Assembly: GCA_003427395.1 (NCBI GenBank)
Contig: BFEA01000142.1
Location: forward strand, 2,276,057-2,298,518
Reading direction: 5' to 3'
Length of the DNA: 22,462 nucleotides
Source: Chara braunii
Lineage: Eukaryota > Streptophyta > Charophyceae > Charales > Characeae
Each line of letters starts with the position of its first letter. Within the stretch, counting starts at the first letter, position 1. The translations under genes were made by a program, and so were the position numbers. The notes below the pieces were generated by a model that saw nothing but the letters and a program-made list of their open reading frames with translations, made no database searches and was not told the DNA's origin. Shown one piece after another: positions 9,851-17,477 of this stretch.

Positions 9851-10123
9851 ATTTTTGTGTTCGCAGCGTGGTGCGTGGGATGCGTCCTAGTCGACCGACG
9901 ACGGGCCGCGCCTGGGACTTCAACTTGAGCCCCCCCAAGTTTTCGGTTCGCGTGCTGGTCCGATAGGCGTATTACCGCGCGTACCCCCTATGCTACAGCA
10001 AACGAGAAACGCCCTCGGCTGGTCCACCTCTGCGACCGCAACTGATTAGCTCTCGTATTGTGGGCTGGTAGCTCGGCGGGGATACGCCCACCGATGGGAG
10101 GTGATAGCTCCCGTAAGGTGGAG

Positions 10124-10129
10124 GTAAGT
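10124..10129 (+). promoter_or_regulatory. Candidate 5' splice donor in LTR
   Basis: GAG|GTAAGT is a full match to the spliceosomal donor consensus and lies about 190 nt before the PBS. If transcription starts upstream it could serve as the donor for subgenomic RNAs. Sequence match only. Confidence 0.3.
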
Positions 10130-10313
10130 TGTACCTCGCGTAGGCCCTACCCTGTCGTAGGGGCTCGCGAGAGGTATGGCTGGCGCACTCGGCCGGAGCG
10201 GCCTAAGGAAGCTCCATTGGCGTGTTGTGTCAAGGTTGATCCAACTCCTGCGTGACGCGGCCGAGAGGGTCCCGCGCCGCCACGTGCGGTGCCGGACCGA
10301 TGCGCTCGACAGG

Positions 10314-10332
10314 TGGCGCCGTTGCCGGGGAT
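10314..10332 (+). other. Primer binding site, tRNA-Asp
   Basis: TGGCGCCGTTGCCGGGGAT is the exact complement of the 3' end (with CCA) of plant tRNA-Asp(GUC). It begins 2 nt after the LTR end CGACA. Minus-strand DNA synthesis of Ty3 elements starts here. tRNA-Asp primers are known from plant Ty3/gypsy lineages such as Athila. This fixes the LTR/internal boundary and strand. Confidence 0.92.
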
Positions 10333-10712
10333 AACAAAAGCCTACCGTTGTCCTTGGTGGAACGACATTCGGGTAGGAGAGTGAAGAAGAACTAGGCATA
10401 TAAGTGAGTACGAGAGGGACTATGAGATTGACTGTATGGTGATCTATATGATTGGGGGTTGAATGATTGATTGATTAGCGGCTTAGTTGACAACTGAGTG
10501 CTGTATGTGGATGATGAAGTTCTATGGTAAGGATAAGCGTTATCTAGATGAGCCTAAGGGGAATGGGAGAAGGAATGCCTGCCAGGTCTAGAGTGTGGGG
10601 TGTCTAAGGTGGTCAACCCAACAGGGTCATGAAAGGTTGAGTCGCTGAGTGGGGTCCTCTGTCCCATCGTCTCTTATAACAGGAAGATTGAAGTCGAAGG
10701 TGGTTGGCCAAG
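10333..10712 (+). other. Leader between PBS and gag
   Basis: About 380 nt, non-coding on the + strand, with several upstream ATGs and stops. It contains a candidate intron (see 10527-10682). It would also be expected to hold the RNA packaging signal, but I cannot identify one. Confidence 0.6.
10527..10682 (+). other. Candidate 156-nt leader intron
   Basis: The donor ATG|GTAAGG at 10527 and the acceptor at 10681-10682 (a pyrimidine-rich tract TCCTCTGTCCCATCGTCTCT, then ATAACAG|GA) form a consensus-like intron ending 30 nt before the gag ATG. A CTGAG branch-like word lies at about 10645. Splicing would remove upstream ATGs. This is inferred from motifs alone. Confidence 0.35.
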
Positions 10713-11696
10713 ATGCCAGAAGGGATGGCGGACGGTGGGAGGAAGCTCGTGACTCTCGATGACCTCATCGATGCCCTGGACAAGCGCGAGAGGGCGCCGA
10801 GCAACGTCCCAAAGGTCGAGACATTTCAGTTCAAGGGGGACAAGGTATCCGACTGGTTGGATCTGACAGAACAGGCACTGGTGGGACTTTCAGATGAGGT
10901 CAAGCTCCAGCGGGTCCTTAGGTACGTCCTGCACAACCACCATCGGGAAGTAACTAAGGTTGTGGATGCCGCTGGGGGCAGTTGGGCAAAGTTTGGGGAC
11001 CTAATGCGAAGGAAGTATAGGCTGGGGGACGGCCTGTTGACCATGGCCGACTTGGAGGCCATGAATAAAGAAGACTTCTCTACCATTGGGGCGTTCGTGC
11101 ACGAGTTTAAGAAAAGGGCGAGAAAAGTGCACGGGATTTCTGAGGAGGCGCAGTGCGCCATGTTCCTGGGACTGATTATGGGCTCGGAGGCCACAGAGCT
11201 AACCAGCTATGGGGAAGGGAGCGAGAGGCTCACCTGGGCAACCATTGACAAGGGAGTGGAAGAAGGGAGCCTGGACCAGGTGGAGCAACACCAAATGAGG
11301 CTGCAAAGGCGTAAGAGGAAGGAGAGGGATGCTACCGCATCCGGGACCCCAGGGGTGAAAAGGATCGTCACGGATGTGTTGGCAGCACTGGGGTATGACA
11401 ATGAAGCGGAGATACAGAAAAGAGGGGTGCCAGTGGCCCAAGGCCGGGCATCAGGGGCAATAGATGAGGAGGTTGGGCAAGAAGACTACGGCGGGGGCGA
11501 GACAGGCTCCCAGGTCATGACTAAGGCCCAGAGGAAGCAGCGCAATTTGCTGCAGGGAGGGCAGGGGTCAGGGAAGGGACAGGCTCCCCAAGCCATTGTC
11601 GCACCACCGCCTGTCGCCGCGGCCGCGCCAGCGTCAGCAGGACCATCGCACATGGGGCCGCCGCCAACTTGCGGGCACTGGGTGCCGCACTGGTAG
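10713..11696 (+). CDS. gag: Gag N-terminal part (capsid-like)
   Basis: 327 residues from the ATG at 10713 to TAG 11694. Residues about 38-160 look like a Ty3-type retrotransposon Gag capsid domain: FKGD..SDWLDLTEQA near 40-55, helix-rich, then DFSTIGAFVHEFKKRARKV near 121-139. A basic stretch RLQRRKRKER (about 197-206) follows, then a Q/G/P/A-rich linker. Gag forms the virus-like particle that packages the RNA in the cytoplasm. The reading frame is lost at the end of this ORF; the Gag C-terminus continues in the next frame from about 11695 (SPRPGPVVTT), so the stop at 11694 is a frameshift product and not the natural end. Confidence 0.85.
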   Translation: MPEGMADGGRKLVTLDDLIDALDKRERAPSNVPKVETFQFKGDKVSDWLDLTEQALVGLSDEVKLQRVLRYVLHNHHREVTKVVDAAGGSWAKFGDLMRRKYRLGDGLLTMADLEAMNKEDFSTIGAFVHEFKKRARKVHGISEEAQCAMFLGLIMGSEATELTSYGEGSERLTWATIDKGVEEGSLDQVEQHQMRLQRRKRKERDATASGTPGVKRIVTDVLAALGYDNEAEIQKRGVPVAQGRASGAIDEEVGQEDYGGGETGSQVMTKAQRKQRNLLQGGQGSGKGQAPQAIVAPPPVAAAAPASAGPSHMGPPPTCGHWVPHW

Positions 11697-12354
11697 TCCG
11701 CGCCCTGGCCCAGTTGTAACCACTGGGAGTCAGGCCCACGCTGGGCACATGGTCCCCTATTCAGGCCCATCCGCAAGTATAGGCCCCCCGAGCTACCCGG
11801 CGACTCAAAGCCAGCCCGTGGCTCAACCGCCGCCCTCCCAGCAGGCCTCGCAAGCTAGTGTGGCCAGGGGAGGGGGCCAGGGACAAGGCGGGGAGGGCAA
11901 TGGGGGCTGGGGCCAAGGGGGTAGAGGAGGGGGCGGCCGGGGGCGAGGAGGAAATGGTGGAGGCCGTGGAGGAGGCTGGAATGGTCAAGGGGGTCAGAAC
12001 CAAGGGGGTCAAGGCAGCCAGGGAGGGGGCCAAGGGTATGGGAGGCCCCGCTTCGACTGGCGGAACGCAACTTGTTGGTATTGTGGCGAGTTGGGCCACA
12101 CCGTACGATTCTGCCAACAACGGCGGGACGACGAGCTGGCAGGACTAATCTCCACCTGTATGGATGGGGATATATACGATCGGTGGGGGAAGCATATTGA
12201 TCCCAAGACCCCGGGAGGAATCAGGCAGGAAGCCCTCAGGCGCGCAGCGGCAGGGCCTCCAGCGGCCCTAGCAATGTTTAGGATATGGCAGGAAAGGCAA
12301 GACCCCGGCGCAAGAGTCGAGGAGATTGTGGGTGAAAGTGAGGAAGTGACTTAG
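11695..12354 (+). CDS. gag: Gag C-terminal part (G-rich, CCHC zinc knuckle)
   Basis: This is the frame-1 continuation of Gag. A Gly-rich, Arg-poor stretch at about 11867-12042 (GGGRGRGGNGGG type) precedes an intact zinc knuckle CWYCGELGHTVRFC (C-x2-C-x4-H-x4-C, codons 12073-12114), the nucleocapsid motif that binds RNA. After it come about 75 residues before TAG 12352; homology-like acidic sequence (EEPIVVESDDEAQEVV) continues in frame beyond the stop, so the TAG is a nonsense change, most simply from CAG. Confidence 0.85.
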   Translation, partial: SPRPGPVVTTGSQAHAGHMVPYSGPSASIGPPSYPATQSQPVAQPPPSQQASQASVARGGGQGQGGEGNGGWGQGGRGGGGRGRGGNGGGRGGGWNGQGGQNQGGQGSQGGGQGYGRPRFDWRNATCWYCGELGHTVRFCQQRRDDELAGLISTCMDGDIYDRWGKHIDPKTPGGIRQEALRRAAAGPPAALAMFRIWQERQDPGARVEEIVGESEEVT

Positions 12355-12420
12355 CGGCTGAAGGCGGGGATTATAAACGAGGAGCCTATAGTCGTCGAGT
12401 CAGACGATGAGGCGCAGGAG

Positions 12421-13929
12421 GTGGTAAGAGAGTCAGCCTCGACCATCCTGGAGAGGATGGAGGACCTGCTGGCAAAGGTCGACAGATATCAGGAACGACT
12501 AAGGGCAATGTGTGAGAAGGCCCGGGAATGGGAAAGGAGCCTCCCTGAGGTGATGCTCTATGGGTCCGGTCCAGAATCGTCATCAGGACCGCAAGGGTGC
12601 CCAAGCGTGGCGACTGCCGGGGCAGGCCCTAGGTCAGGGATGACCTTCAGACCCCCTACGTCGCATGGAAGGGTACCACAGGCCGCGCAGACTAGGGGCC
12701 AAAGTAAGGCTACTACCAGTCAAGGGCCTAGCCAGGCACCCAGTCGGGCGCCCCCTAGAAAGGACCCTGAGCCCGAACGAAGGAAGGAAGTGGTAGAGGT
12801 TCAAGAAGAGGAAGATGAGGGTGATGACGAAGAAGACGAAAGGCTCCGGCAGGAGGAGGACCGGAGGGCGGAACAGAGGGCCAAGAAGAGAGGGGCTCAG
12901 GGAGGGGCGGAGCCAATTCTGCATGATGGCATGCCTAAGAGGAAAAAGTACGCGGTCCGGCTGGAGGAAGGCTTTAACGTGGAGCGAATGGTGGACAAGC
13001 TTCTGGAAGGCCATAACGATCTGATGAATCTAAAGGACATTTTGGCCTCGGCACCAAGGCTCCGTGGCGAGCTGAAAGGGCGGCTCTCGCGAAGGTTAGT
13101 GCCCAATGTCCACCTGAGCTCAATTTTGCCCAGGGAGATAGAGTGGACAGAGGCGGACACTAGGATGGATTGGAAATGTGTGGCGTGTGGGTTGGTGGAC
13201 TTGAAGGTGAGGGACCAGCCGAGCATTGCAATGGTGGACACGGGCACGGAGATGAATATCATCCGGGAGCGGGACGCGACCATGTTGGGGTTGGAGGTCG
13301 ACCATTCGGACCATGGAGTGTTGCATGGCGCCAACTGCAAGGCCATTTTCTGCGGCACCGCGTCTAATGTGATGGTGGAGATTGGGAGAGTAAGGGCGCG
13401 AACGTGCTTCTTCGTCATGCCCGACGTTGACCACCCCATCCTTCTGGGGAGGTCGTTCCTCTGCCGAACGGAGACCCTAGTCTTCAACAGGCATGAGGGG
13501 ACGATGATCCTCGCTCTATGTGATCCGGCTTGTGGAAACCATAAAATCATCAAATGCCGGAACACAGGGCCCGAAAGTGGGAGGAACAGGCTCAACCTCG
13601 GCTCCTTTACCTTCGAGGAGTCTGAGTACGTGCGACGGAGACTCCGGAAGGAGCATGAGGAGGAAGGAGCAGGCGAGGTGTTGTCCCTTAGCCTTAATGA
13701 TGTAAATAAGGCAATGGAGGTGGTGGCGGCGCACGATATGGCAGACCCTGAGGCTATAAAGGTGTTGAGGGAGCAGGTCCTGGAAAACCCTCAGGTGGGA
13801 GAAGTGGAGCTGATCTATCGACTTCCTGGGAGGAAAGGGGACCCTGCGATGACCCAGGCCCGAACGACAAGTCGGCCTTTTTTAGGGGAGGGCTTAAGCA
13901 GGGCTCCCAAAGGCGGTACAAGACTATAG
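12421..13929 (+). CDS. pol: Gag-Pol spacer and aspartic protease
   Basis: In frame 1 this begins with a coiled-coil-like acidic/basic spacer (ILERMEDLLAKVDRYQERLR; later long E/D/R runs at about 12780-12900), then a retropepsin-like domain at about 13195-13465. The active-site motif is VDTGTEMNII with the catalytic Asp at 13237-13239; the usual DTGA/DSGA reads DTGT here (13246). The C-terminal hydrophobic-Gly motif HPILLGRSFL is present near 13432-13460. The protease would cut the polyprotein. The ORF stops at 13927 only because the frame changes upstream of it; RT-linked sequence continues in frame 3. Confidence 0.85.
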   Translation: MVRESASTILERMEDLLAKVDRYQERLRAMCEKAREWERSLPEVMLYGSGPESSSGPQGCPSVATAGAGPRSGMTFRPPTSHGRVPQAAQTRGQSKATTSQGPSQAPSRAPPRKDPEPERRKEVVEVQEEEDEGDDEEDERLRQEEDRRAEQRAKKRGAQGGAEPILHDGMPKRKKYAVRLEEGFNVERMVDKLLEGHNDLMNLKDILASAPRLRGELKGRLSRRLVPNVHLSSILPREIEWTEADTRMDWKCVACGLVDLKVRDQPSIAMVDTGTEMNIIRERDATMLGLEVDHSDHGVLHGANCKAIFCGTASNVMVEIGRVRARTCFFVMPDVDHPILLGRSFLCRTETLVFNRHEGTMILALCDPACGNHKIIKCRNTGPESGRNRLNLGSFTFEESEYVRRRLRKEHEEEGAGEVLSLSLNDVNKAMEVVAAHDMADPEAIKVLREQVLENPQVGEVELIYRLPGRKGDPAMTQARTTSRPFLGEGLSRAPKGGTRL

Positions 13930-15062
13930 ATAAGAAGTGCCGCCTGGTCCCCGTGCTTGTCACAGAGGACGAGGAAGCCTATTATGAGCTGGAGCGAGGG
14001 CTGATAAGGCGTATGCGGGAGCGTGCGCAGGCAGGGCCGTGCCGCATCAATAATGAGAATGAGGAGGGGCTGATAATTGGCGAGTCTGGCTTCCTTTCGC
14101 CCCAGGAAAGGACCTTGATGGTGGAGACCATGAAGAGGAGGCATTGCGCATATGCGTTTAATGATGACGAGCGTGGGCGGTTGGACGTGGATAAGATCCC
14201 AATGATACGAATGCATACCGTCCTACACGAGCTGTGGAACCTGAGGGGCGCGCGGTACCCAAATCCGAATGAGGAGAAGAAGGTGGTGGATTACTTGGAC
14301 GGGAAGATAAGGACGTATGTGACAAATTACTCCAGTGGACCGTATGCTTCCCCTTGGTTTTGTTTTATCTAGCCGAACAGAACGCTACAGTGGGTGCAGG
14401 ACTTGCAACGATTGAATGCAGTGATGGTGCGGGACGCGGGAGGATTGCCGAACGCGGACGCCCTGTCAGAGTCATGTGCAGGAAGACCTATAATCTCACT
14501 TATAGACCTTTACTCTGGATATGACCAGTTTCCTGTGTACCCACTGGATAGGCCGGTGACGACGATGCATACGCCAAGGGGGCTGATCCACATGAACGTG
14601 GCACCTCAGGGATGGGCTAATGCGGTGGCAATGGTGCAAAGGCACATGATTAGGGTCATGCAGACGGTTAATCCACATATTACTCAGCCCTACATTGACA
14701 ACTTGGCGGTCAAGGGTCCAAAGGAGAAGGAGGAAGACGAAGTGATGCCTGGAGTGAGGCGGTTCGTCTGGAAGCACGTCCAAGATATCGATCAGGTTCT
14801 GGGTCTGCTGGAAGAGCACAACCTGACGGCGAGTGGCCCCAAGTCAAAGCATTGCATGAGGGAGGCCACGATTNTGGGCTTTGTCTGCAACGAGAAAGGG
14901 CGGAGGCCCGATGTGAAGAAGACAGACAAGATCCTGGAGTGGCCAGTCCCCTTCCAGTCGATAACGGACGTGAGGAGCTTCCTTGGGACCTGTGGGTTTT
15001 GGAGGAGTTTTGTAAAGGACTTCGCCACCAAGACGGAGCATTTAAGAAAGCTGGTAGGTTAG
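13863..15062 (+). CDS. pol: Reverse transcriptase domain (inactive)
   Basis: Frame 3, interrupted by TAG 14370 and TAG 15060. RT landmarks are YSSGPYASPWFCFI before the first stop, WVQDLQRLN after it, the first catalytic Asp in LIDLYSGYDQF (14505), the PQGW motif near 14607, the active-site box YIDN at 14691-14702 where YIDD is required, the GFVCNEKG region and the connection motif near 14970-15010. The second Asp of YxDD binds the catalytic metal; a single G to A change in a CpG gives Asn, so polymerase activity is expected to be lost. An N at 14874 leaves one residue undetermined. Confidence 0.9.
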
Positions 15063-15101
15063 GATCAGGAATGGGTCTGGGGCGAGGACCAGGAAAGGGC
15101 T

Positions 15102-15536
15102 GTGGAAAGGATGAAGAGAGAATTCAAGGAAGGAGGTTTGGTGCTAGGAGCGTCAAACTACGAGGCTACTGAGGAGAAGCCATTCGTTGTCGAGACGGAC
15201 GCTGGGCCAACTGCCTTAGGAGGAGTCCTGATTCAGGCGGATGCTGATGGAAAGGAGAGACCGCTGAGGTTTGAAAGCCGTACCCTCAATACAACTCAAA
15301 GAAACTATTCGCAGTTCAAGAAAGAGACGTTGGCGGTGCTCCATTGCCTAAGGACCTTCCGTAACTATATCTTTGGCAGAAGACTCATTTTGAGGGTGAA
15401 ACCTATTGCGCTTGCGTGTTCTCTAAAAAGTTATACTCCATCTGACCCAACCATCCCGAGGTGGTTGACCTACATTTGACTGTTTAACTTTGAATTGGAG
15501 AGGATTCCCGGGGACAAGAACAGGGCAGATGGGCTG
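15102..15536 (+). CDS. pol: RNase H domain
   Basis: Frame 3 after TAG 15060. The Ty3 RNase H pattern is clear: ETDAGPTALGGVLIQ (first Asp at 15198), FESRTLNTTQRNYSQFKKETLAVLHCLRTF in two overlapping conserved blocks with the catalytic Glu in KETLAV, and IPGDKNRADGLSR with the final Asp. TGA at 15477 interrupts the domain between the TYI and LFNFELERI segments, most simply from TGG. RNase H degrades the RNA strand of the RNA/DNA hybrid during replication. Confidence 0.88.
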
Positions 15537-16028
15537 AGCCGTATTAACTGGGATGGGGCAGACAAAGAGTCAATTGAGGATACCCCACCAGTCGACGGGT
15601 TCCTGGATCAGGAGGAGGATGTCCGCCTCCACATAAATGAGTGGTCGATGAGGGTGCCCAACTGCGTCACGCATCCTATATGGCTAGCACCAAGGGGGTA
15701 CGAGCAGAAGGAGGAGTTGGTCCTCAAGCCCTTCCAGGAGGAAGATCCGTGGGGGAGAAGGAATGTTGGCTGGATGATGAAGTTGGCGTTGACAGACACG
15801 TATAGTCTGGCGGAAGAGGTGAGGACGATAGAGGAAGGACCAACCCAGATAGAGGAGCATGAGCAACTAATGGGAGGGATGTACTTGCTCACTAATACGC
15901 TCCTGCAGGGGAGCTCTGACCAGAGGAGCTCGACCGGGTCCGAGGAGGGCGAACTTCTTATTCTTGAGAGCCAGGACGACGAGTTCGAAGAGGGAGAGAT
16001 TAGGGAGGCCTTCCGTGCTGAGGAGTAA
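15537..16028 (+). CDS. pol: Pol linker between RNase H and integrase
   Basis: About 160 residues, acidic, rich in E/D, with no recognised domain. Such a spacer between RNase H and the integrase zinc finger occurs in Ty3 elements, but this one is long. It ends at TAA 16026, in frame with the integrase, so the stop is a nonsense change. Homology-like sequence (DGIYRELGLLLSCEMRD) continues directly behind it. Confidence 0.7.
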   Translation, partial: SRINWDGADKESIEDTPPVDGFLDQEEDVRLHINEWSMRVPNCVTHPIWLAPRGYEQKEELVLKPFQEEDPWGRRNVGWMMKLALTDTYSLAEEVRTIEEGPTQIEEHEQLMGGMYLLTNTLLQGSSDQRSSTGSEEGELLILESQDDEFEEGEIREAFRAEE

Positions 16029-16046
16029 GACGGAATTTATCGGGAG

Positions 16047-17273
16047 TTGGGGTTACTCCTGTCGTGCGAAATGAGGGATAGGGACGCAAGTGCCAAAACC
16101 CAGAAGATGAGGCATCTCTACGTCGTGAGAGATGACCATTTGTTTATAAAGCGACAGGTTGGGAACCCCAAGAGGATCATATATGGGAGGAACCGGCAGA
16201 TCGATGTCATAGCAGCCTTACACGATGGTATAGCAGGGGGGCACAGAGGGGTTAGTGCCACGTGCGCAAAGATAAGTGAGCTATACCATTGGGATGGGAT
16301 GCTGACTATGGTCATCAAGTACTGCCAGTCCTGTGTACCTTGCCAGCAGAGGTCGACACAAAGGCCTGGGGAGCCTCTGCACCCCAGGTTGGAAAGAGAA
16401 GTGGGTGCAGTCGTACACCTGGACCTGTTGTTTATGCCACTCGGGGAGGATGGAAGTAACTACATCTTCGACGCACGAGACAACCTTACCGGATTCGTAG
16501 ACGGTCGAGCTATTCGCACGAAAATTGGTCTAGTGTTAGCAAGGTGCATTGAAGAGTACTACCTGCGCTATCCATTTGTCCGAGGGTTTGTGATGGACCG
16601 GGGGTCGGAGTTCACCTGTAACGAGGTACGGACTTTGCTCGCGGGGTATGGCGTGGTAGCAAATTATACTACTGCCGCGCACCCCCAGGCAAACGCACCT
16701 GTGGAGAGGGGGCATAGTACCATCACGAATCTCCTGGCCAAATGGACGGAAGGGAAGCCTAACCAGTGGCCGAAATTCCTAAGAGCAGCGTTCTTCGTGG
16801 AAAATGTTACAGTGAAAAGGACTACCAAGTATGCGCCAGCCACACTATGGTACGGAAGGCATGCCACCTTTCCCATAGAAAGCTTCATGAAGACGTGGAG
16901 GCGCCAGGACCTGGAAGTGAACCTATCCTTTGAAGAACTGCTCGATATATGGGCCCGACAGGTGGGAGCTGATGAGGAGAGGTTACGAGAGGCCGCTGGT
17001 CAGGTGGAGAGAAGTCGTATGGAAGACAAGATGAGGTGGGACCAGATGGCCCGAATAAGGAAGGATCCGCTGAAGGTTGGAGATGTGGTGCTGCTGTATG
17101 ACTCCTCGTTGGAAAAGCAATGGTCCAGGAAACTCGACAAACGGTGGATGGGACCTTATAGGATCGTGCGGTGTGGCGAGTTTGGGGCCTACCAAATTGA
17201 AGAGTTGGATGGGGCCAGATGGCAGGACTGGGTATCAGGGACAAGGCTGAAGCAGTTTGTGGCCAGGGAATAG
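16047..17273 (+). CDS. pol: Integrase with GPY/F module
   Basis: About 408 residues open to the natural TAG at 17271. The N-terminal zinc-binding part is LHDGIAGGH...CQSCVPCQQ. The catalytic core is D,D-35-E: Asp 16422 (HLDLLF), Asp 16596 (MDRGSEF) and Glu 16704 (APVERGHS), with exactly 35 residues between the last two. The C-terminal GPY/F module has RWMGPYRI at about 17142-17163 and ends about 35 residues later. No chromodomain is present. Integrase joins the cDNA ends to host DNA in the nucleus. This is the best-preserved part: all catalytic residues are intact and there is no internal stop, although translation would not reach it. The annotated beginning is an alternative-start artefact; the frame is continuous upstream apart from TAA 16026. 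Confidence 0.93.
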   Translation: MGLLLSCEMRDRDASAKTQKMRHLYVVRDDHLFIKRQVGNPKRIIYGRNRQIDVIAALHDGIAGGHRGVSATCAKISELYHWDGMLTMVIKYCQSCVPCQQRSTQRPGEPLHPRLEREVGAVVHLDLLFMPLGEDGSNYIFDARDNLTGFVDGRAIRTKIGLVLARCIEEYYLRYPFVRGFVMDRGSEFTCNEVRTLLAGYGVVANYTTAAHPQANAPVERGHSTITNLLAKWTEGKPNQWPKFLRAAFFVENVTVKRTTKYAPATLWYGRHATFPIESFMKTWRRQDLEVNLSFEELLDIWARQVGADEERLREAAGQVERSRMEDKMRWDQMARIRKDPLKVGDVVLLYDSSLEKQWSRKLDKRWMGPYRIVRCGEFGAYQIEELDGARWQDWVSGTRLKQFVARE

Positions 17274-17455
17274 GTAAGGGACCATGAGACCTCGTTAGGG
17301 ATAGAGTCTTGCCTAAGCGCTACCCAGGCCGGGTAATTAGATAGGTGGGTGATTGGGGTGGATGGGTGTGGAGAGTATGTGGGATTTCCCTAGGCCAATG
17401 GCTCAGTTGCTGACCCTGCTGTGTGCCTGTTTGTTGTCTCTCGCCTGTTGTGCAG
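17274..17455 (+). other. Candidate intron / 3' splice acceptor before second gene
   Basis: Directly after the pol stop, GTAAGG forms a donor (TAG|GTAAGG). At the other end a branch-like CTGAC (17410-17414), a T/C-rich tract and TTGTGCAG|GT form a strong acceptor at 17455/17456, 22 nt before the ATG of the downstream gene. The acceptor could pair with this donor or with leader/LTR donors (10527, 10124) to skip gag-pol. Based on motifs only. Confidence 0.4.
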
Positions 17456-17477
17456 GTCTGACTTTTCGAAGGCAGTC

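Larger units (their letters stand above)
1995..10311 (+). repeat. Proposed 5' LTR (8.3 kb)
   Basis: The right end is well set: CGACA at 10307-10311, two bases, then an exact tRNA-Asp PBS. The left end is set by homology to 22256-22462, which begins at the same TGTCGGCG word; TGTCG and CGACA form the expected terminal inverted repeat. Left flanks of the two copies are unrelated, as expected of an LTR boundary. There is no long ORF with recognisable homology inside. Doubts: the length is extreme, position 2202 looks like an assembly joint, and no polypurine tract directly precedes 22256. A nested insertion or a misjoin inside the LTR is possible. Confidence 0.5.
10713..17273 (+). pseudogene. 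gag-pol: gag-pol polyprotein gene (broken)
   Basis: This encodes the Ty3-type structural and enzymatic polyprotein: capsid-like region, CCHC knuckle, aspartic protease, reverse transcriptase, RNase H, integrase. I start it at the ATG at 10713; an in-frame TTG lies 9 nt upstream. Reading is in frame 3 to about 11693, frame 1 to about 13830-13884, then frame 3 to the TAG at 17271. Breaks are a one-base gain (or two-base loss) near 11690-11694, TAG 12352, a -1 shift within 13800-13884, TAG 14370, TAG 15060, TGA 15477 and TAA 16026. The order protease-RT-RNase H-integrase is the Ty3 order. Homology runs through every stop without loss, so decay is by point changes. Full translation is not possible; the gene is inactive in cis. 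Confidence 0.93.

Noticed and set aside
10046-10399. 117-codon frame on the - strand
   Set aside because: It spans the LTR end and the PBS, so it cannot be a real gene of host or element; no domain was seen.
12897-13595. 232-codon frame on the - strand
   Set aside because: It is the antisense shadow of the protease-coding frame, whose + strand motifs are unambiguous.
17421-17477. Start of the second gene at GTG 17421
   Set aside because: It lies within the candidate intron's pyrimidine tract and is not an ATG; the first ATG in frame is 17478.
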